Positions 32,919 through 44,997 of a stretch of DNA of 64,000 nt are shown one piece after another (the stretch's first letter is position 1; the number at the start of each line of letters is the position of its first letter). Made by a program: the position numbers and the translations under genes. Source of the DNA: Apodospora peruviana (lineage: Eukaryota; Ascomycota; Sordariomycetes; Sordariales; Lasiosphaeriaceae); contig JAUEDM010000004.1 in the NCBI GenBank assembly GCA_033439685.1, forward strand, positions 248,001 to 312,000, given 5' to 3'. The notes below the pieces were generated by a model. That model did not search any database. It worked only from the letters and a program-made list of their open reading frames with translations, and was not told where the DNA came from.

Positions 32919-35812
32919 TCACCTGCGCTCTGTCTCGTCCACCTCTGTATCTCCCGAGAGCCCCGTCATTCTGCTTGCTTCTTCACCAGCACCATAACCA
33001 TAGCCATCCACATCGTGACGATCCACCACTCTTGCTTCATGTCCCCGACGTCGGGCCGTAGCATGACTGTCGGCTGAAGCCTCCGTGACCACAATATTCG
33101 GGTTAGGCTGCCTCGCCGGACCACCAGCGAAACCCGGATGCTCGAGCTGCTCCACCTCGGCGGTAGATAACCTCGCGGCCAAATGTGCATGTCTTGCAGG
33201 GTCGCTCGTGGCCGTCGACGCCAGACTCTCGGCAAACGGCGAGCGTTTTCGCAGCGCAGGGCCGAAGTGGTAAATAACGTACACGAAGCAGACAAGTACC
33301 ACCGAGATGCAAAAAACGATCGTGTTGGCGAGCTGAAGGTGTTGCGTCTCACCGATATTTTCATAAAACGGCGTCGCCGGAACTGTCAGAACACCGGCGA
33401 GAAAGTCGCGCGCCCAGCCATTGCCGCCTGTTGCCGAGGCCGAGTACGGGCCGTACGCGGCGATCATGTACTGTCAAAGGCAGAGACTGTCAGCTTCAGG
33501 CGCACAGGTAAAGTGAGTGAGCAGAAACTTACGTCGATAGTAGCCATATAGATTGAGTAATTCGCAATCCCGATAGTCGCCGACCCGGCCATTGTCCCTA
33601 TCCAGTGGACCGGCGGCCCTCCGGAAGTCCACGCAAAGATGATGAGTCCGATCGGCAAGCACGGCGCCGTGTACAGCAGCCACCAGAGCCTCGACTCGTA
33701 CTGTACGTGGTCGTTCTCCGGCTGCCGCTCGCGCTGCCTTTGGTTGCGTCGAAAGGCAGGGATGTACGAGAGCCAGGCGATCACGTACCCGATCCCGATG
33801 GGGATGAACGACAGCCCGAGCTGCACTTTGGAAAAGCCCCACTGTCGGTACACCAGCGCGAACGACTGCACCTGCATGAAGATGAGCGCGTCCGAAAACC
33901 CCGAGAGGAGCGACAGCGTCAGCACGATCGGTTCTGTTGCGAACATGCGGAACGGCCTGCCCCAGGTCCGCATCAGTTCCCGAAAGGTGAAGCGCTCCCA
34001 GAACGGCCCCAGCTCGTTGGGGCCGTAGACGTTCTCGCCAGCCTTTCTTCGCTTCCTGGCGATGCGGTCAAGCAGGATCGTCGACCGCGTCTCCGGGACC
34101 AGCACCAGGTGGAGCAGCTGCACGAACGCGCCAAAGATGAGCTGGATCCAGATGGTCCACCGCCAGTGCAGGTACTCCTGACAGAAACCACCGATGATGG
34201 GGCCCAGGATCGAGCCGGCGACGGACGAGAAGACGATGTACGCGACGGCGTATTGCTGCTCGTCCGGCTCAAACATGTCGGCGATCATGCCGAGCGTTAC
34301 GCTGCCGCCTGCCGAGGACAGGCCGCCCAGGGCGCGGCCGACGAGTACGGAACCGAAGTTGGGTGCCAGCGCCACGGGGAGGCACCACAGGTTTACTAGG
34401 CCCAGCGAGAGTTGAAGGACGGGCTTGCGGCCAAACTCCTCGGACCACGGCGCCCAGAGTTCGCAGCCGAACGCGTAGGTAATCAGGAAGATCGCTGCGC
34501 CCGCACGCGCGGCCTGCATGCTAACGCCGAACTCGCGCGAGATGCCACCGAGGCCATCGGAATACAGAGTTGTGTTGAAGTTCATGGACATTTGGACGAG
34601 GAAGACAATGGTCAGGATCATCCACTTCTTCCACTGAGGAAAGGAGTAGCCGAGTTCCGACCAAGCGTCCTGTTCCCGCATCTCGATTTTGCCATCGGCT
34701 CGACTGCCGTGTGGTGGAGGGGGAGGAGCGGCTGAGAAACGTGCTTCGTTGTTGCCGGTCTTTTCTGATAATCCTTCTTGCGGTTGCTGTTGGCGGCGTC
34801 CTGGGCCTGGGTGGTTTGAGGCTGCAGCACATCTTGAAAGAGGTATCCCCTGAGAGGACGATATCGATGGAACAGGGGATACGGTGAGTTCTTGTGTTGG
34901 GAGGGCTTGGAGAGGCGCGCCACCTGTCGGGATGCGCGATCTCCTTTCGATGCTGTGCTTTCCTGATGATTGTGTGTTGATTCGGTGCGGTGATCGTGGT
35001 GGTGGTGATGGTTCTGGATCAGCCGCCGCGGCACTTGATGGCGGGTTTATGGTTAACATGATGTGAGATGCCGCTAATGCTCGTGTCTGGACGGAAGCAG
35101 CGGACGGCGGACGTCTGTTCCGACTTTGGTTATTTGCTAATGGTCCTAGTTGCGGCTGTTGCGCTGCTGGCGGTGATTTTTCCGGTAGCGATTCCTCTGA
35201 TATTGCCACGGAGTATCTCGCTGCTGCGTAGCTGGATAGTGGTCTGTTGTGGTCGAAGGATGCAGTAGATCGGCTAGGATTTGAAGACTCGGCGCACTCC
35301 TTTTTGTTGGCAGCTGCAACGGATGGTGAGCGAGGAGCGCTTTCTTCCATGCCATGGCTGCTCTTTCCTCCTACTCCCAGCTCTTCCTCCATAGTCAACT
35401 CCGGCTGTGCTTCTGCCGCCACTGGCGGTGGTGTCTCTGGAGGCGTGTCTGGCACTGATTCTGGCGGCAGCGGTACATCTGCGGCGTCTTGGGAATGCAG
35501 CGTGCCTAGAGACGACGAGGCGGATGGCACGAACGAGACTGACAGATCCTCCGCGTGGAAACCGACTCGGCCACGTGGGGGGATGCTGGATGAACGAGGG
35601 ATGTCGGATGAATTTCGTCGCGGCCATGGTGATGAGCTCCTGTCATCACCATTGTACAAGTCCGGAAGATTGCGGCGCTTCTGGTTGCTTGGAATGGATG
35701 GCGGCGGTGACTTTAAGATTCGCTCTCGCTCCGCCGTATCGATGATGTGAAGTGGCTGCATTGTTAGATGACAGTCGACAGCGTTAGGTTCGTCGTTACT
35801 GGAGCTAGACAT
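32919..35812 (-). CDS. MFS drug/polyamine-type transporter with long N-tail
   Basis: Exons 33533-35812 and 32919-33470 (62-nt intron) encode 943 residues. The first 390 or so are Ser/Pro-rich low complexity. A 12-helix major facilitator core then begins at WKKWMILTIVFLVQMSMNF. Signatures of the DHA1 drug:H+ antiporter family are present: WSEEFGRKPVLQLSLG between helices 2 and 3, VGRALGGLSSAGGSVTLGMI and the LVPETRSTILLDRIARKRR stretch after helix 6. Relatives include the yeast Tpo polyamine exporters, so export of polyamines or drugs at the plasma membrane is the best guess. The C-terminal tail is again hydrophilic. The start at 35812 is the first ATG of the frame with A at -3; upstream codons have only GTG. 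The long tail may hide a wrongly placed start, but the frame is fully open. Confidence 0.88.
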
Positions 35813-37682
35813 TGTATATTCAGAAATATCGATCTCACCCCAGGGCACGGGGGTATGGGTTCAACTTGAAGTCACAACCACAGGAAGGAAGGGACACGAT
35901 GGGTCTCGGTTATGTGCAAAGAGCTGGGAGGGGAACAACCTACCTACACATGGCTGGGGAATCCTTCCACTTATGACGGCCGAGACCTCGATTAAGCTTT
36001 GCCCTCCATGGGGCCCCGGAAAAGCATATTTAGAGCACGAGGCACCTACAAGGTTCAGGCGGCCTGTCTTTTCCGCTTTCTCATTGGAGAAAGAGGACTT
36101 CATGCTTGGATTAGATCCGCTATTAGTAAGGCGAAACAGCCTTGGGAAGCAGGAGTGACGGCTAGTCAGGCACTGGACCTCTTGTTCGGTGGGCAAGACG
36201 CAAGACACGGTCTGGGACCCCGCCATGTCCGGACGGTGATATTCAGTTTCCACGTGCCAGATTATATGCATCAAAGCTCTCGCGATTCTTTCAAGTTTTT
36301 CGCACAGTTCTCCAACTCTTGTTTAGTCTTCAAGCCCTGGATAATCAGTCACCTAATGGTTGGTATCTACACCTCCGTAGGGATGTAAAAACCTTAGTAT
36401 GATAATTTGGCAATGCCCTGGTCTGGATGAGAAAAACACTGATAGAACCTGATATCAAATTCAATCAAACGTGTAATTCGAGCTCGCTAATGGCATCTCA
36501 GATATCGTGTAATGACTGTTTATATACAGTACTACGTCTGAGGAGACTGAATATCAGGTCATGCATCAGATACTACGGAATTATCAATCCATACCAGGGC
36601 CTCGCAAAGTGATTGCGCCGATGAATTGTGCACAGGACTCGTGTAGTTTGCAGCCACGAAAGACTGCTTCCACAGTCCGCGATATTCCATAACTGCTTGC
36701 GGATTCAATTAAAGGAGCTGGTTCTCTCAGACAACAAACCTCGCGGCCTCCATGGAGTTTGAAAGTTTAACCCGGGGAAGAAGAACTCTCGGCTAACCCT
36801 AAATCCAGTTCAAATTTTGAAAGAGTAACACACGACTTGAAATGTTAGACGATTTAATGAGGGGGAAAGCGCGGCTGAAAAGTATTCAGAGAGCATGAGA
36901 TGTTACGGGTTACGAGACGAGACGATTAAAGTCAAGTGTTTAGCTCAGGTACCTTGACTTCACCGGTATGAATTGTAGACTCCGAATCGCAAATCGGTTT
37001 GCGTAACATCCGCAATGTGCCGCGTCAGGTGGGTGGTGGTTCGTCAGCATCAGTGACACTGACGCGAGCACTTTGGCAATGCGGCGTTCGCCATTTGACT
37101 GTTTTCTTCAAGTTTCTTGTCGGTGGACGGTGCTTTCGGATTCCGGACCCTGGTTGAGCCCAGCCCTGAAGGCTGGAGTTACACGAAGCGGAAGTGGGGC
37201 TGTTTTCCGAACCTGCCTCTCAGCGTCTTTGCTAAAAGCCATAAAGCCAAGAGATCGGATGATCGGTGCTTGACAGTGACAGCCGAGACCGAGGATGTGG
37301 GATCATCCTCCCTCATTCATAATGGCCCCCATTGATACATTGCAGCGCTCCTTCAGCCCTTTAGCTTGTCGCGGCTTATGGCTGCATTTGTCTCCGTGTC
37401 TCGCCGCGCGGTCAAAGAAAGCATGCCGAATCGATCAATGTAAAATGCCGGTCGGCTGCCAAGGTATTTAGGACGTTGGACTTCCCCAAACGCAGACTCC
37501 GAACAAGGCCACTTTGACATTCACACTAGGTACCTAAATTAACCGGACAGCTTTGGTTTGCTTCGAGCTGTGTAGCAGCAACCCATCGGTACTCCGGACG
37601 CCCACCTTCGACAGGAACCTATTAATTAGCAAGACGCCGGACCATCCTTTATTTCGAAGCTTCTTTTCTTTTCTTTCTCAGA
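35813..37682. other. Divergent intergenic region
   Basis: 1.87 kb separates the MFS gene (minus) from the cytochrome b5 reductase gene (plus). I see no gene. A TAGGTACCTA palindrome lies at 37527-37536 and a C/T-rich leader (CTTTTCTTTTCTTTCTC) just before the reductase ATG. Confidence 0.5.
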
Positions 37683-38676
37683 ATGCCACCCCCAACCAGT
37701 CCATTTGGCTCATTGCTCCTCCGTCGTCCGCCCCTCCGAGCCAGCGCAATGAGCACACAAGTCGCCGTCGCAGCCGCCGTGGCCGGCATTGGCGCGTACG
37801 CCTTTTACCGGCGGAGCGCGAGCACCGAGACCGCCGGCAAGCCCATCTTCAGCACCTTTGGGTTTCACAGCCTCAAGCTCCACAGCTCCGAGCTCATCAA
37901 CCACAACACCAAGAAGCTGCGCTTCGAGCTGCCCGACCCGAGCCAGCCCAGCGGGCTATCGCTCACCTCGGCCCTCCTGACCATCTCGTTTCCCAATGGC
38001 GGCTGGAAGCCCTGTATCCGCCCATATACACCAACCAACAGCAGAGGTTCGTACGATTTCATGAACAAGATTTTACAAAAAACGGGACACTAACAAAAAA
38101 CGTCTAGATGAGCCCGGCTTCATCGAGCTGATGGTCAAGCTCTACCCGAACGGGAGACAGTCCACGCACCTGCACTCGCTCAAGCCCGGCGACAAGGTCA
38201 CCTTCGCGCCCATCAAGGAGCTCGCCTGGACGCCCAACAAGCACCCGCACGTGGCCCTCATCGCCGGCGGCGCCGGCATCACCCCCATGTACCAGCTGGC
38301 CAGCGGCATTCTCAGCAACCCCGACGACCAGACGCGCGTGACCCTGGTGTGGGGCGTCAACACGGACGAGGACATTTTTCTAGGGGAGCAGTTCAGCGCG
38401 CTTGAGAAGAAGTTCCCGGGCCGGTTCAAGGCCGTGTACGTGGTCGCGACGCCCGACGCCGGGTCGCCGCACCAGAAGGGGTTCGTGACGAAGAAGGTGC
38501 TCGAGGGCGCCGGGCTGAGCGCGACGGACGAGAAGAATAGCGGTGCACAGGTGCTGGTTTGCGGGCCACCGCCGATGGAAAAGGCGTTGAAAGGGACCAA
38601 GAGTTTGTTCGGCGCCGCGAAGGGAGGGGTGTTGGCTGAGTTGGGGTATAGGTCGGATCAGATATATAGTTTCTAA
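37683..38676 (+). CDS. MCR1: Mitochondrial NADH-cytochrome b5 reductase
   Basis: Exons 37683-38046 and 38108-38676 (61-nt intron, phase 1) encode 310 residues. The first 22 residues are Arg/Leu-rich and acidic-free (FGSLLLRRPPLRASA), fitting a mitochondrial presequence, followed by a hydrophobic anchor (VAVAAAVAGIGAYAFYRR). The FAD-binding RPYTPT motif is at 113-118, the NADH-binding GGAGIT at 175-180 and the CGPPPM motif at 273-278. The enzyme passes electrons from NADH through FAD to cytochrome b5; fungal Mcr1 sits at the outer membrane and intermembrane space and supports ergosterol synthesis and antioxidant recycling. A second ATG at 37749 would remove the presequence, so the upstream ATG is preferred. 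Confidence 0.95.
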
Positions 38677-39189
38677 TTGCCTTTTGGTTTGTCAGACTGT
38701 TAGGCGGGCAATGGTTATGAATTGGTTTCAAGGGAATGGGGCTTCTGTGGTTTAGCATGGAGATAATGGAGTTTTTATATCGCTACTCATTTTAGAGCCA
38801 TTGTTGAAATAAGTGGTTTATTTATCCCTCTGTTTTATAAGTGGTTTATGATATGAATATTGCATTTAACTTGGACAGGCTTTTACGATTGATGGTTTGA
38901 GAACACAGCTTCTTGACTATGCTAGTGGTGCTTTGTTGTTGACGCACCGGCAGGTTACGTATCAGTCCGGCAACCCGTACCAGTCAGTACCCAGATTCCT
39001 TGAGTCTTACAGCCTCAGTCGGCAGAGGTGTCACCATCTTGGTTAGAAATTATTAGAATACCTATGAAACGAATTACCTGTTGGAGTTCTCGATCAGCCG
39101 AGAGGGAAAATGGGTACGAAAATGGAAATTGAGAGCCTAACTTAGTTGTCTTTAAGTAGGTGTCGATTCAAGCCTCTAAAGTGGAATTC

Positions 39190-39220
<31 letters not shown>

Positions 39221-39437
39221 ACGAGAGAATTAGGTTCTTGCAGCTTGTCGCACTAACGTGTTGAATCCTAGCAGAGGTGTACATATTAACTCGAAATGTC
39301 CGTACATTAAACATAATTTAGGTAGATGCTTGACTATCAAACGGAACTCGCTATGCAACTAAGGACGTATTACACATCATACAACTCGGAAAATCCGATC
39401 GCAAACTAGACTTACAGGTCCCGAAGCAAATATCATC
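38677..39437. other. Convergent 3' flanks with AT/GA repeat
   Basis: 3' flanks of the reductase gene (plus) and the 902-residue membrane protein gene (minus). AT-rich; contains an (AT)n(GA)n microsatellite. Confidence 0.5.
39190..39220 (+). repeat. (AT)n(GA)n microsatellite
   Basis: About nine AT units run directly into about six GA units. Confidence 0.9.
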
Positions 39438-42146
39438 TCATCTTGGCGGCTCCCAGCTCTTAAAGGTCCAGACCTTCTTCGCTTCCTTCTTGAAATCCGT
39501 ACCGCTCTCCCCCTCCCCGCCGTCGCCCCCAGCCCGCCTCCTAAAGAACTCCTCCGGGGCAAACCCGTAATACACCCTCGCATTACTCGTACTAGCTAGA
39601 CTCGGCGCCAGACCAAGTCGATGCCCGCTATCGTCATACTCGGACACCCGAGCCCCGAGCCCGGGCGACGCAAAACTCTCACTCTCCCCATCATGATGTC
39701 CCGGATGATAATCATCCGTTACGATCCCATACCCCATCCTCACCTTCCGTATCTCCCCCGGCACCTCGCCCCATTTACTGGCCTTCCAGGGTAACTGCTC
39801 GAGCCCCGGCGCCCTGGTGGCCCCGACGATACTTGACATGGTCGTATCTCGCACATGGTAGTTATTCTGCGCCAGCGCGGCCGCGCCAAACGCCACGCTG
39901 ACCATGGCCGCAATTATCGCGATCGCGTACACGATCCACAGATCCCTGGCTCTGTACGCATACGCATTGACCAGCCTCGTCCTGGTGCAGGGGTATCGCA
40001 GGTCTTCTCTGTTCGCCGTGCTGGAGTTGCCGATTCCGCTGCGCCGCGACGGATCGGCCGCCCACGATACGATGATGAACTGCGGATTCGACAGGAGCGA
40101 CAGGAGCATCTTCTCGTAGAAGGACTGGATCCTGGACATGAAGTTGTCCGAGACGAGATAGGTCGACTTGTTGATCAGCGTCGTCTTCATGGCCTCCGTG
40201 TCGGCCACGATCCAGGGCGTGTACTGGATCGTCCCGTTGATCACGGCGCGCAGGTTCGAGCCGAGAGAGTGGTACGCGCCCGCCAGGCGATAGGCGGGCA
40301 CATCCAGCGGCGAGATGTAGTTCTCTTCCGGGATAGCCGTGACGTTATCCTTGGTCCCGTCATCCGCGTCCTTTCCGGGGACAAAGGTGGTGTCGACGAT
40401 CGGGTGCAGATACGTACGGTTCAGCACCGTGGTGACCTGGTCCGACAGAGTATGGTTGAACTGCACCGTGTAGTCGGTCACGTAGTGCTCGCACCGGAAG
40501 ATGGTCGGCACGAACGACGTGTTCCAGTTCTTGGCGTCGGCCCTGCTCGCCGGGACCGGTCCATCTCCTTCCCAGTCCGAGTGACCTATCCAGAGGACCG
40601 GTTCCGTCCGCCAGGCGCCTAGGTTCTTGGGGAACGGAGGCTCTACATCCTTCGGCACGCCACCCGGTTCCGCTTCGATCTGCACCAACGAATAGTCTCC
40701 CAGCGTGGTGTGCGCGACGTAGGCGAAATCACCGTCGGGTAACAGATATCTGGTGTTGAACGGCGCGCCGAGCTCCGCGAGCTTGTTGGTGTTGTCACCG
40801 CGGCCCCGCGCCACCTCGCCGCACTTGTAGCCCGGCCCGGTGAAGGAGATGGTGTAGCTGCAGTTCCAGCCCGCACCGCAGGTTTCGGTGGCCACGTTCT
40901 CCCGCGGAACCACCCTCGACCCGTAAGCGCTCAGCGCGGCCACCAGGTCGACCTGCCAGCTGCTGCTCGTCCAGTAGTCGAAGAAGGTCTCGTTGTACGG
41001 CGACAAGTTGTCGCCCGACATGGGCAGGGTGCAGTTCCACAACGACAGCGAAAGGCCCGGCCGCCCGTCAATCTTGTCCGGGTTGCGCCAGTTCTTGGCT
41101 TTTTCTGCTTCAAAGTTGAGGGTGCGGACGGATGCGCATTTGTCCGTGAGGGTCTCGATCCGCGGAGCAACGGTGAGGGTTGCAGGTGTCAGGATGACGG
41201 TCAATGGGAAGAGCCAGACAATAGTCGCCAACCCCAAAGCCACCTTGGCCTTCCTCGCAAACTCCCAATTCGCCATGGCGCGGATATCGTCCACGGCGGC
41301 AAACAAACTGTCGATCGTCCCCAGCTGCAAGCTCTTCCGCCTTACGGTAGCCCATATCTGCTGCTTGTACGCAAAGATGATGGCCGTGGTCAGAAACGAT
41401 TTAGCTGCGTACGACAGAAAGTTGCCGTACCGTAACATCTCGAGCTGGTCGTCTGCCGGCTGCCCGTCCAGTCGGGAATAGAATACATGGTGGGCCACGG
41501 CGAGGATGATGCCAATCACGAGCATCTCGTACATGACCCAGCTCGGGCCAAGCCACGTCCACAACCAGGACCAGTCTCGCTCACCAGACCGTGGCGGTGG
41601 CCCCGGGGGTTGCGGCGCATAGCCGTATGGCGAACGGGGGTCGAGATGAAGCGCCGATGGGTGTGGTGAGTGATATTCTGGTGACGGATGGTGGTCGCCG
41701 CTGCCGGGGCGTGCTAACAGAAAATCGTGTGACCTTGCGTTATATGGCGTGGGTGGGGCACTGGAAAACCCGGGGCTTCCTTGGGAGAAGAGGATTTCTG
41801 GGGGTGAAAGACCATCCGCGCCGGCGGGATTTCGTGGAGAAGAATCACGGCCGATGCCGAGACCAATACTTGCAAATGGCCGCTCGTCCGAGTCGTCCGA
41901 GACGTCATCGTCGTCATATGGACGGGCAATGGGTGTCTTCCGGCCAGACTGATGTGAGGCATTTGGTGGTGTGACCTCAAGCTGCGGCGGCATCTCCGGA
42001 GTGAGGTCGGGAGTCGATCCGAGGGCGAGCCATTGCTCCGACGGTCGCGGCCGGTGGAACGGGACCCGCGCCGAAAGATGGTAAGACTCTGAGTCCGGGT
42101 CCTCGTGGGATTCTCCGTGCCGATCATGTGCCCGGCGCGACTCCAT
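39438..42146 (-). CDS. Multi-pass membrane protein of unknown function
   Basis: One open exon of 902 residues. The first 190 residues are disordered and rich in Pro, Ser and His. Hydrophobic helices follow at about 203-223, 243-262 and 302-325. A large, probably extracytoplasmic domain of about 400 residues then contains cysteines (including ETCGAGWNCSYTISF) and many N-x-S/T sites. A fourth helix at about 735-761 (WIVYAIAIIAAMVSVAFGAA) precedes a 140-residue cytoplasmic-type tail. The layout (N-terminal helices, glycosylated Cys domain, one C-terminal helix) resembles that of DUF3176-type fungal proteins, but the motifs differ. Similar proteins carry the name formylmethionine deformylase-like in some fungal databases; nothing in the sequence supports that activity. 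The ATG at 42146 opens the frame. Confidence 0.75.
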   Translation of the reverse strand: MESRRAHDRHGESHEDPDSESYHLSARVPFHRPRPSEQWLALGSTPDLTPEMPPQLEVTPPNASHQSGRKTPIARPYDDDDVSDDSDERPFASIGLGIGRDSSPRNPAGADGLSPPEILFSQGSPGFSSAPPTPYNARSHDFLLARPGSGDHHPSPEYHSPHPSALHLDPRSPYGYAPQPPGPPPRSGERDWSWLWTWLGPSWVMYEMLVIGIILAVAHHVFYSRLDGQPADDQLEMLRYGNFLSYAAKSFLTTAIIFAYKQQIWATVRRKSLQLGTIDSLFAAVDDIRAMANWEFARKAKVALGLATIVWLFPLTVILTPATLTVAPRIETLTDKCASVRTLNFEAEKAKNWRNPDKIDGRPGLSLSLWNCTLPMSGDNLSPYNETFFDYWTSSSWQVDLVAALSAYGSRVVPRENVATETCGAGWNCSYTISFTGPGYKCGEVARGRGDNTNKLAELGAPFNTRYLLPDGDFAYVAHTTLGDYSLVQIEAEPGGVPKDVEPPFPKNLGAWRTEPVLWIGHSDWEGDGPVPASRADAKNWNTSFVPTIFRCEHYVTDYTVQFNHTLSDQVTTVLNRTYLHPIVDTTFVPGKDADDGTKDNVTAIPEENYISPLDVPAYRLAGAYHSLGSNLRAVINGTIQYTPWIVADTEAMKTTLINKSTYLVSDNFMSRIQSFYEKMLLSLLSNPQFIIVSWAADPSRRSGIGNSSTANREDLRYPCTRTRLVNAYAYRARDLWIVYAIAIIAAMVSVAFGAAALAQNNYHVRDTTMSSIVGATRAPGLEQLPWKASKWGEVPGEIRKVRMGYGIVTDDYHPGHHDGESESFASPGLGARVSEYDDSGHRLGLAPSLASTSNARVYYGFAPEEFFRRRAGGDGGEGESGTDFKKEAKKVWTFKSWEPPR

Positions 42147-43296
42147 CGATGGCAGGTTGCGGCGCAGCAGATTTGGAGTCCTGGTGGACTAGACCATGAT
42201 CTTACTTTTATGATATTATCGCACTGATTTCGTGTATTGTCGTCAAATTGACCCTGGATCTGATCTTACGCGACGCGGTGAGTTTCCCCAAAAATTCTTA
42301 TAACTGGACCAACGGTACTTGGACTAAAGGAAGGACTGAATGGTAGAATGAGGGGAAATTTTCAAAGAAAAGATATCAGATGAGCAGATCGGAAGTCACA
42401 CTGCAGGACATGCCGCCGGTTTTGGGCCTCGAAGTCCCGGGTTGTCTGGATGCAGTCCCATGCAGGACACCCAAGAAGGGGAAGCGTGGCGGTCTCGGCA
42501 TGGCCATGCTTGCCATGGACTGCAAAACTTAAAAGACGCCCCCCTGCCGCTTAATACCCAGCCCCAGGCGATGAACAGCAAAGCAGCGGTCAACCCCAAG
42601 CTGTGCCATGCATGTCAGCATCGCGCAGAATTTAAGGGTCTGATAGCGCCTTGACTGACATGTCCCGAATAATCGGGGCCTCGTACATCACCATCAGCAG
42701 ATCGCCAGCAGTGCCACGGGACGGTTCTTATTTGCGATAAATGAGAATACCATACCGGTATCAGACGGTGGCCAGTTGGACATGCCGATAGGGGATCGAT
42801 CTGTAAATTAATTAACGGGGACAGCGACTGGCCTAAACCCTAAACCTAACGAAGGATCAGTTTCCATGTTTGTATCAATGAGCTAATTCCTCCAGCGTCC
42901 CAGATCATAACGAATACGAACCATCGGCCTGTCATCAATGGTCGGTGTTTGAGCTCTTGCCAAAGTCTGACGGGAAGAATGACCCTGCATCGCATCAAGC
43001 TGAGCATTCATCACAGCACTCATAACCGGATCGGGGGCCAAAAGGCCATATGCACGGTAAATACTTCTAGTTTATATCCGGTACAAAAAAAACAGGAGCC
43101 CCAGACTGCTTTCTCATGATCGACATCCGGTGACTGACTAGGTCGACTAAACCACAACGGGAGACCTGCAGCCAACAAGAACCAACTTGCCACACACTGC
43201 GTTTTAACCACTTATTGGTAAAGCAAAAGGGGGCCGGCTCTTCCACGACGACTATGCTTCATCGTCTGTTCCAGAACTCCCAAAACTACCAACAGC
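42147..43296. other. Intergenic, no gene seen
   Basis: It includes the promoter side of the 902-residue protein gene. A degenerate CCTAAACCCTAAACCTAA stretch at about 42835 is only about three telomere-like units long. Confidence 0.45.
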
Positions 43297-44997
43297 TTAC
43301 AGCCCATTCGCCGACAAGAAATCAGTTATCTCCTCAAACGACCCTTTGGCGTTTAGGTGCAGGTTGAGGCCGTGGCCAGCACCAGGATAACTGACTGCCT
43401 TGAACGCTTTGGTGCCGCGAAAGTATTCGGCGCCTGGATTCTCGAGAATTGCGTCGCAGCTTAAAAGGGGGAAATCGAATCAGCACAGGTCCAAAGATTA
43501 TCATGGGTGTATGTATGTGAGGACAGATAGAAGGGCGCTTAGGCACTTACTCGCCAGTGCACCAAGGAAAATCGAACTTGCTTGAGATGATCTGCGGGAT
43601 TGGTTGTCCACGTCAGCAATGAACAGCTCACATGCAATATTCGAATCTCAAAAGGGAGAGGGAGAGAGAGAGAGACAACTGAGAAGAGGGTAGATTGAGA
43701 CTTACCATGGCAACCCCCTTGTACTTTAAAGGGGGATTGGCGCCGATCGCCTGACTGGTCAAAAACTCCATCACAGAAGCCGGCTGCTTGGTCGCCTCCG
43801 AGTAGCCCGCAATAGCTGGGTCATAGTCGGGCGCTTTGAAGAATCTTTTTGCGTCTCATTTGGTCAGTAAACCGCGTCTGTTGCAGTACACATGAGAAAC
43901 GAGGTGTCAAGGCGGATCTTACATGGCTACGTTGGAGTACACATCAACGGATGTCAAATAGCCCTGGGTTTGGTTCAGAGTGTCAGCGGACCTGAAGAGA
44001 CTGACTGATGGTCTGAGAGATCGTCAGATCGATGATACTCACACTATCAAGCTTCGCCCACTTCTTGGGTGACTGCAGCGCAGCAATCCTCACTCCCAGT
44101 GCCTCGCCCGTGTCGATTCCGTTAAGATACGTCTTGTTTACACTGAATCCTGAAACACTGTTAACTGCCTCTCCTTCTCCTGAAGTGAAAATCATAAGCA
44201 AAAACAAGGAGCCAGTATGAACTTAGCGGACAAACCTGTCAAAACAACCCCATCTGCCAACCCAATATCAGCAGAAACCGCCTCAAAGACGGCCGAACTC
44301 CCAAAGTTATGCCCCAGCAACACGACCTTGTCCGGCTTGCCGAGATCACCAACATACAGCCCCTGCTTAACGAGCTTGGTCAATTGCGTCAAGATTGAAA
44401 TCCGATTCGACAGCTGCGAAACGTAGCCCGACACTAGGCTAGACTCGCCCACGCCGAGCCGGTCATAGTAAAATACCGAGTATCCTTGGGAAATGGCATG
44501 CTCGACGAAACTGTACTTGCTCTTGTCGAGAGCTGGCGGGTCCCAGTAACTGAATGAGAATCATTAGCACAAACGGAATATCCAAAACTGGAAAGATCTG
44601 TAAGTGACATAATTACCCTCTATCATACGCCAAAACCATGGGTAGCCACCAACACAGTCTTCTTGTCCTTGTTATTTCCCCCTTCGCCGGCTGGCAGAAC
44701 GTAGCCGAGATGCTACATTTGGCAGTAACATTTTCGGCGCCGCAAATGAGTGACCCAGCGATGGCAGGGTTGCGGTTGGTGATGACGTCGACCCAGTCGG
44801 CGACGTCAAATTCGGTCAGGAACTTCGGCAGACCAAAGATCAGGTTGTTCGAGGCTACAGTGAGCGGAATAGTATAGTTCCTGCATGTCTTTGTGTCGCT
44901 GGCGGCAGCAACTCGGTCTGGTTTTGGTGATGCTTCGGCGGCCCAGATGCCACTGCTCGTAGCGGATAGGATGATAAAGTTGTCGGAAGATACACAT
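43297..44997 (-). pseudogene. Secreted alpha/beta-hydrolase, inactivated
   Basis: Minus-strand exons give a fungal alpha/beta-hydrolase: FIILSATSSGIWAAEASPKP near the N terminus, TVLVATHGFG, YWDPPALDKSKYSFVEHA, YYDRLGVGESSLVSGY, SVNKTYLNGIDTGEALG, IISSKFDFPWCTGE and finally YPGAGHGLNLHLNAKGSFEE, with the catalytic histidine and stop at 43297. Defects are: no in-frame ATG (the only nearby one, 44995-44997, is out of frame); a one-base shift near 44692 before GEGGNNKDKK that is reversed by a second shift near 44638 just after THGFG; and the nucleophile elbow reads LLGHNFGSS where the family has GHSFG, so the catalytic serine is asparagine (about 44308-44312). At least five introns of ordinary size are still visible. 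The substrate is unknown. The Asn could be natural in a non-enzymatic relative, but with the frameshifts, decay is likelier. Confidence 0.75.

Noticed and set aside
33605..34399. 264-codon plus-strand open frame
   Set aside because: Antisense to the helices of the MFS transporter; explained by the sense codons.
39855..40622. 255-codon plus-strand open frame
   Set aside because: Antisense shadow of the 902-residue membrane protein; Arg-rich and motif-free.
42833..42852. Interstitial telomere-like CCCTAAA units
   Set aside because: Only about three degenerate units, with no orientation or structure suggesting a former chromosome end.
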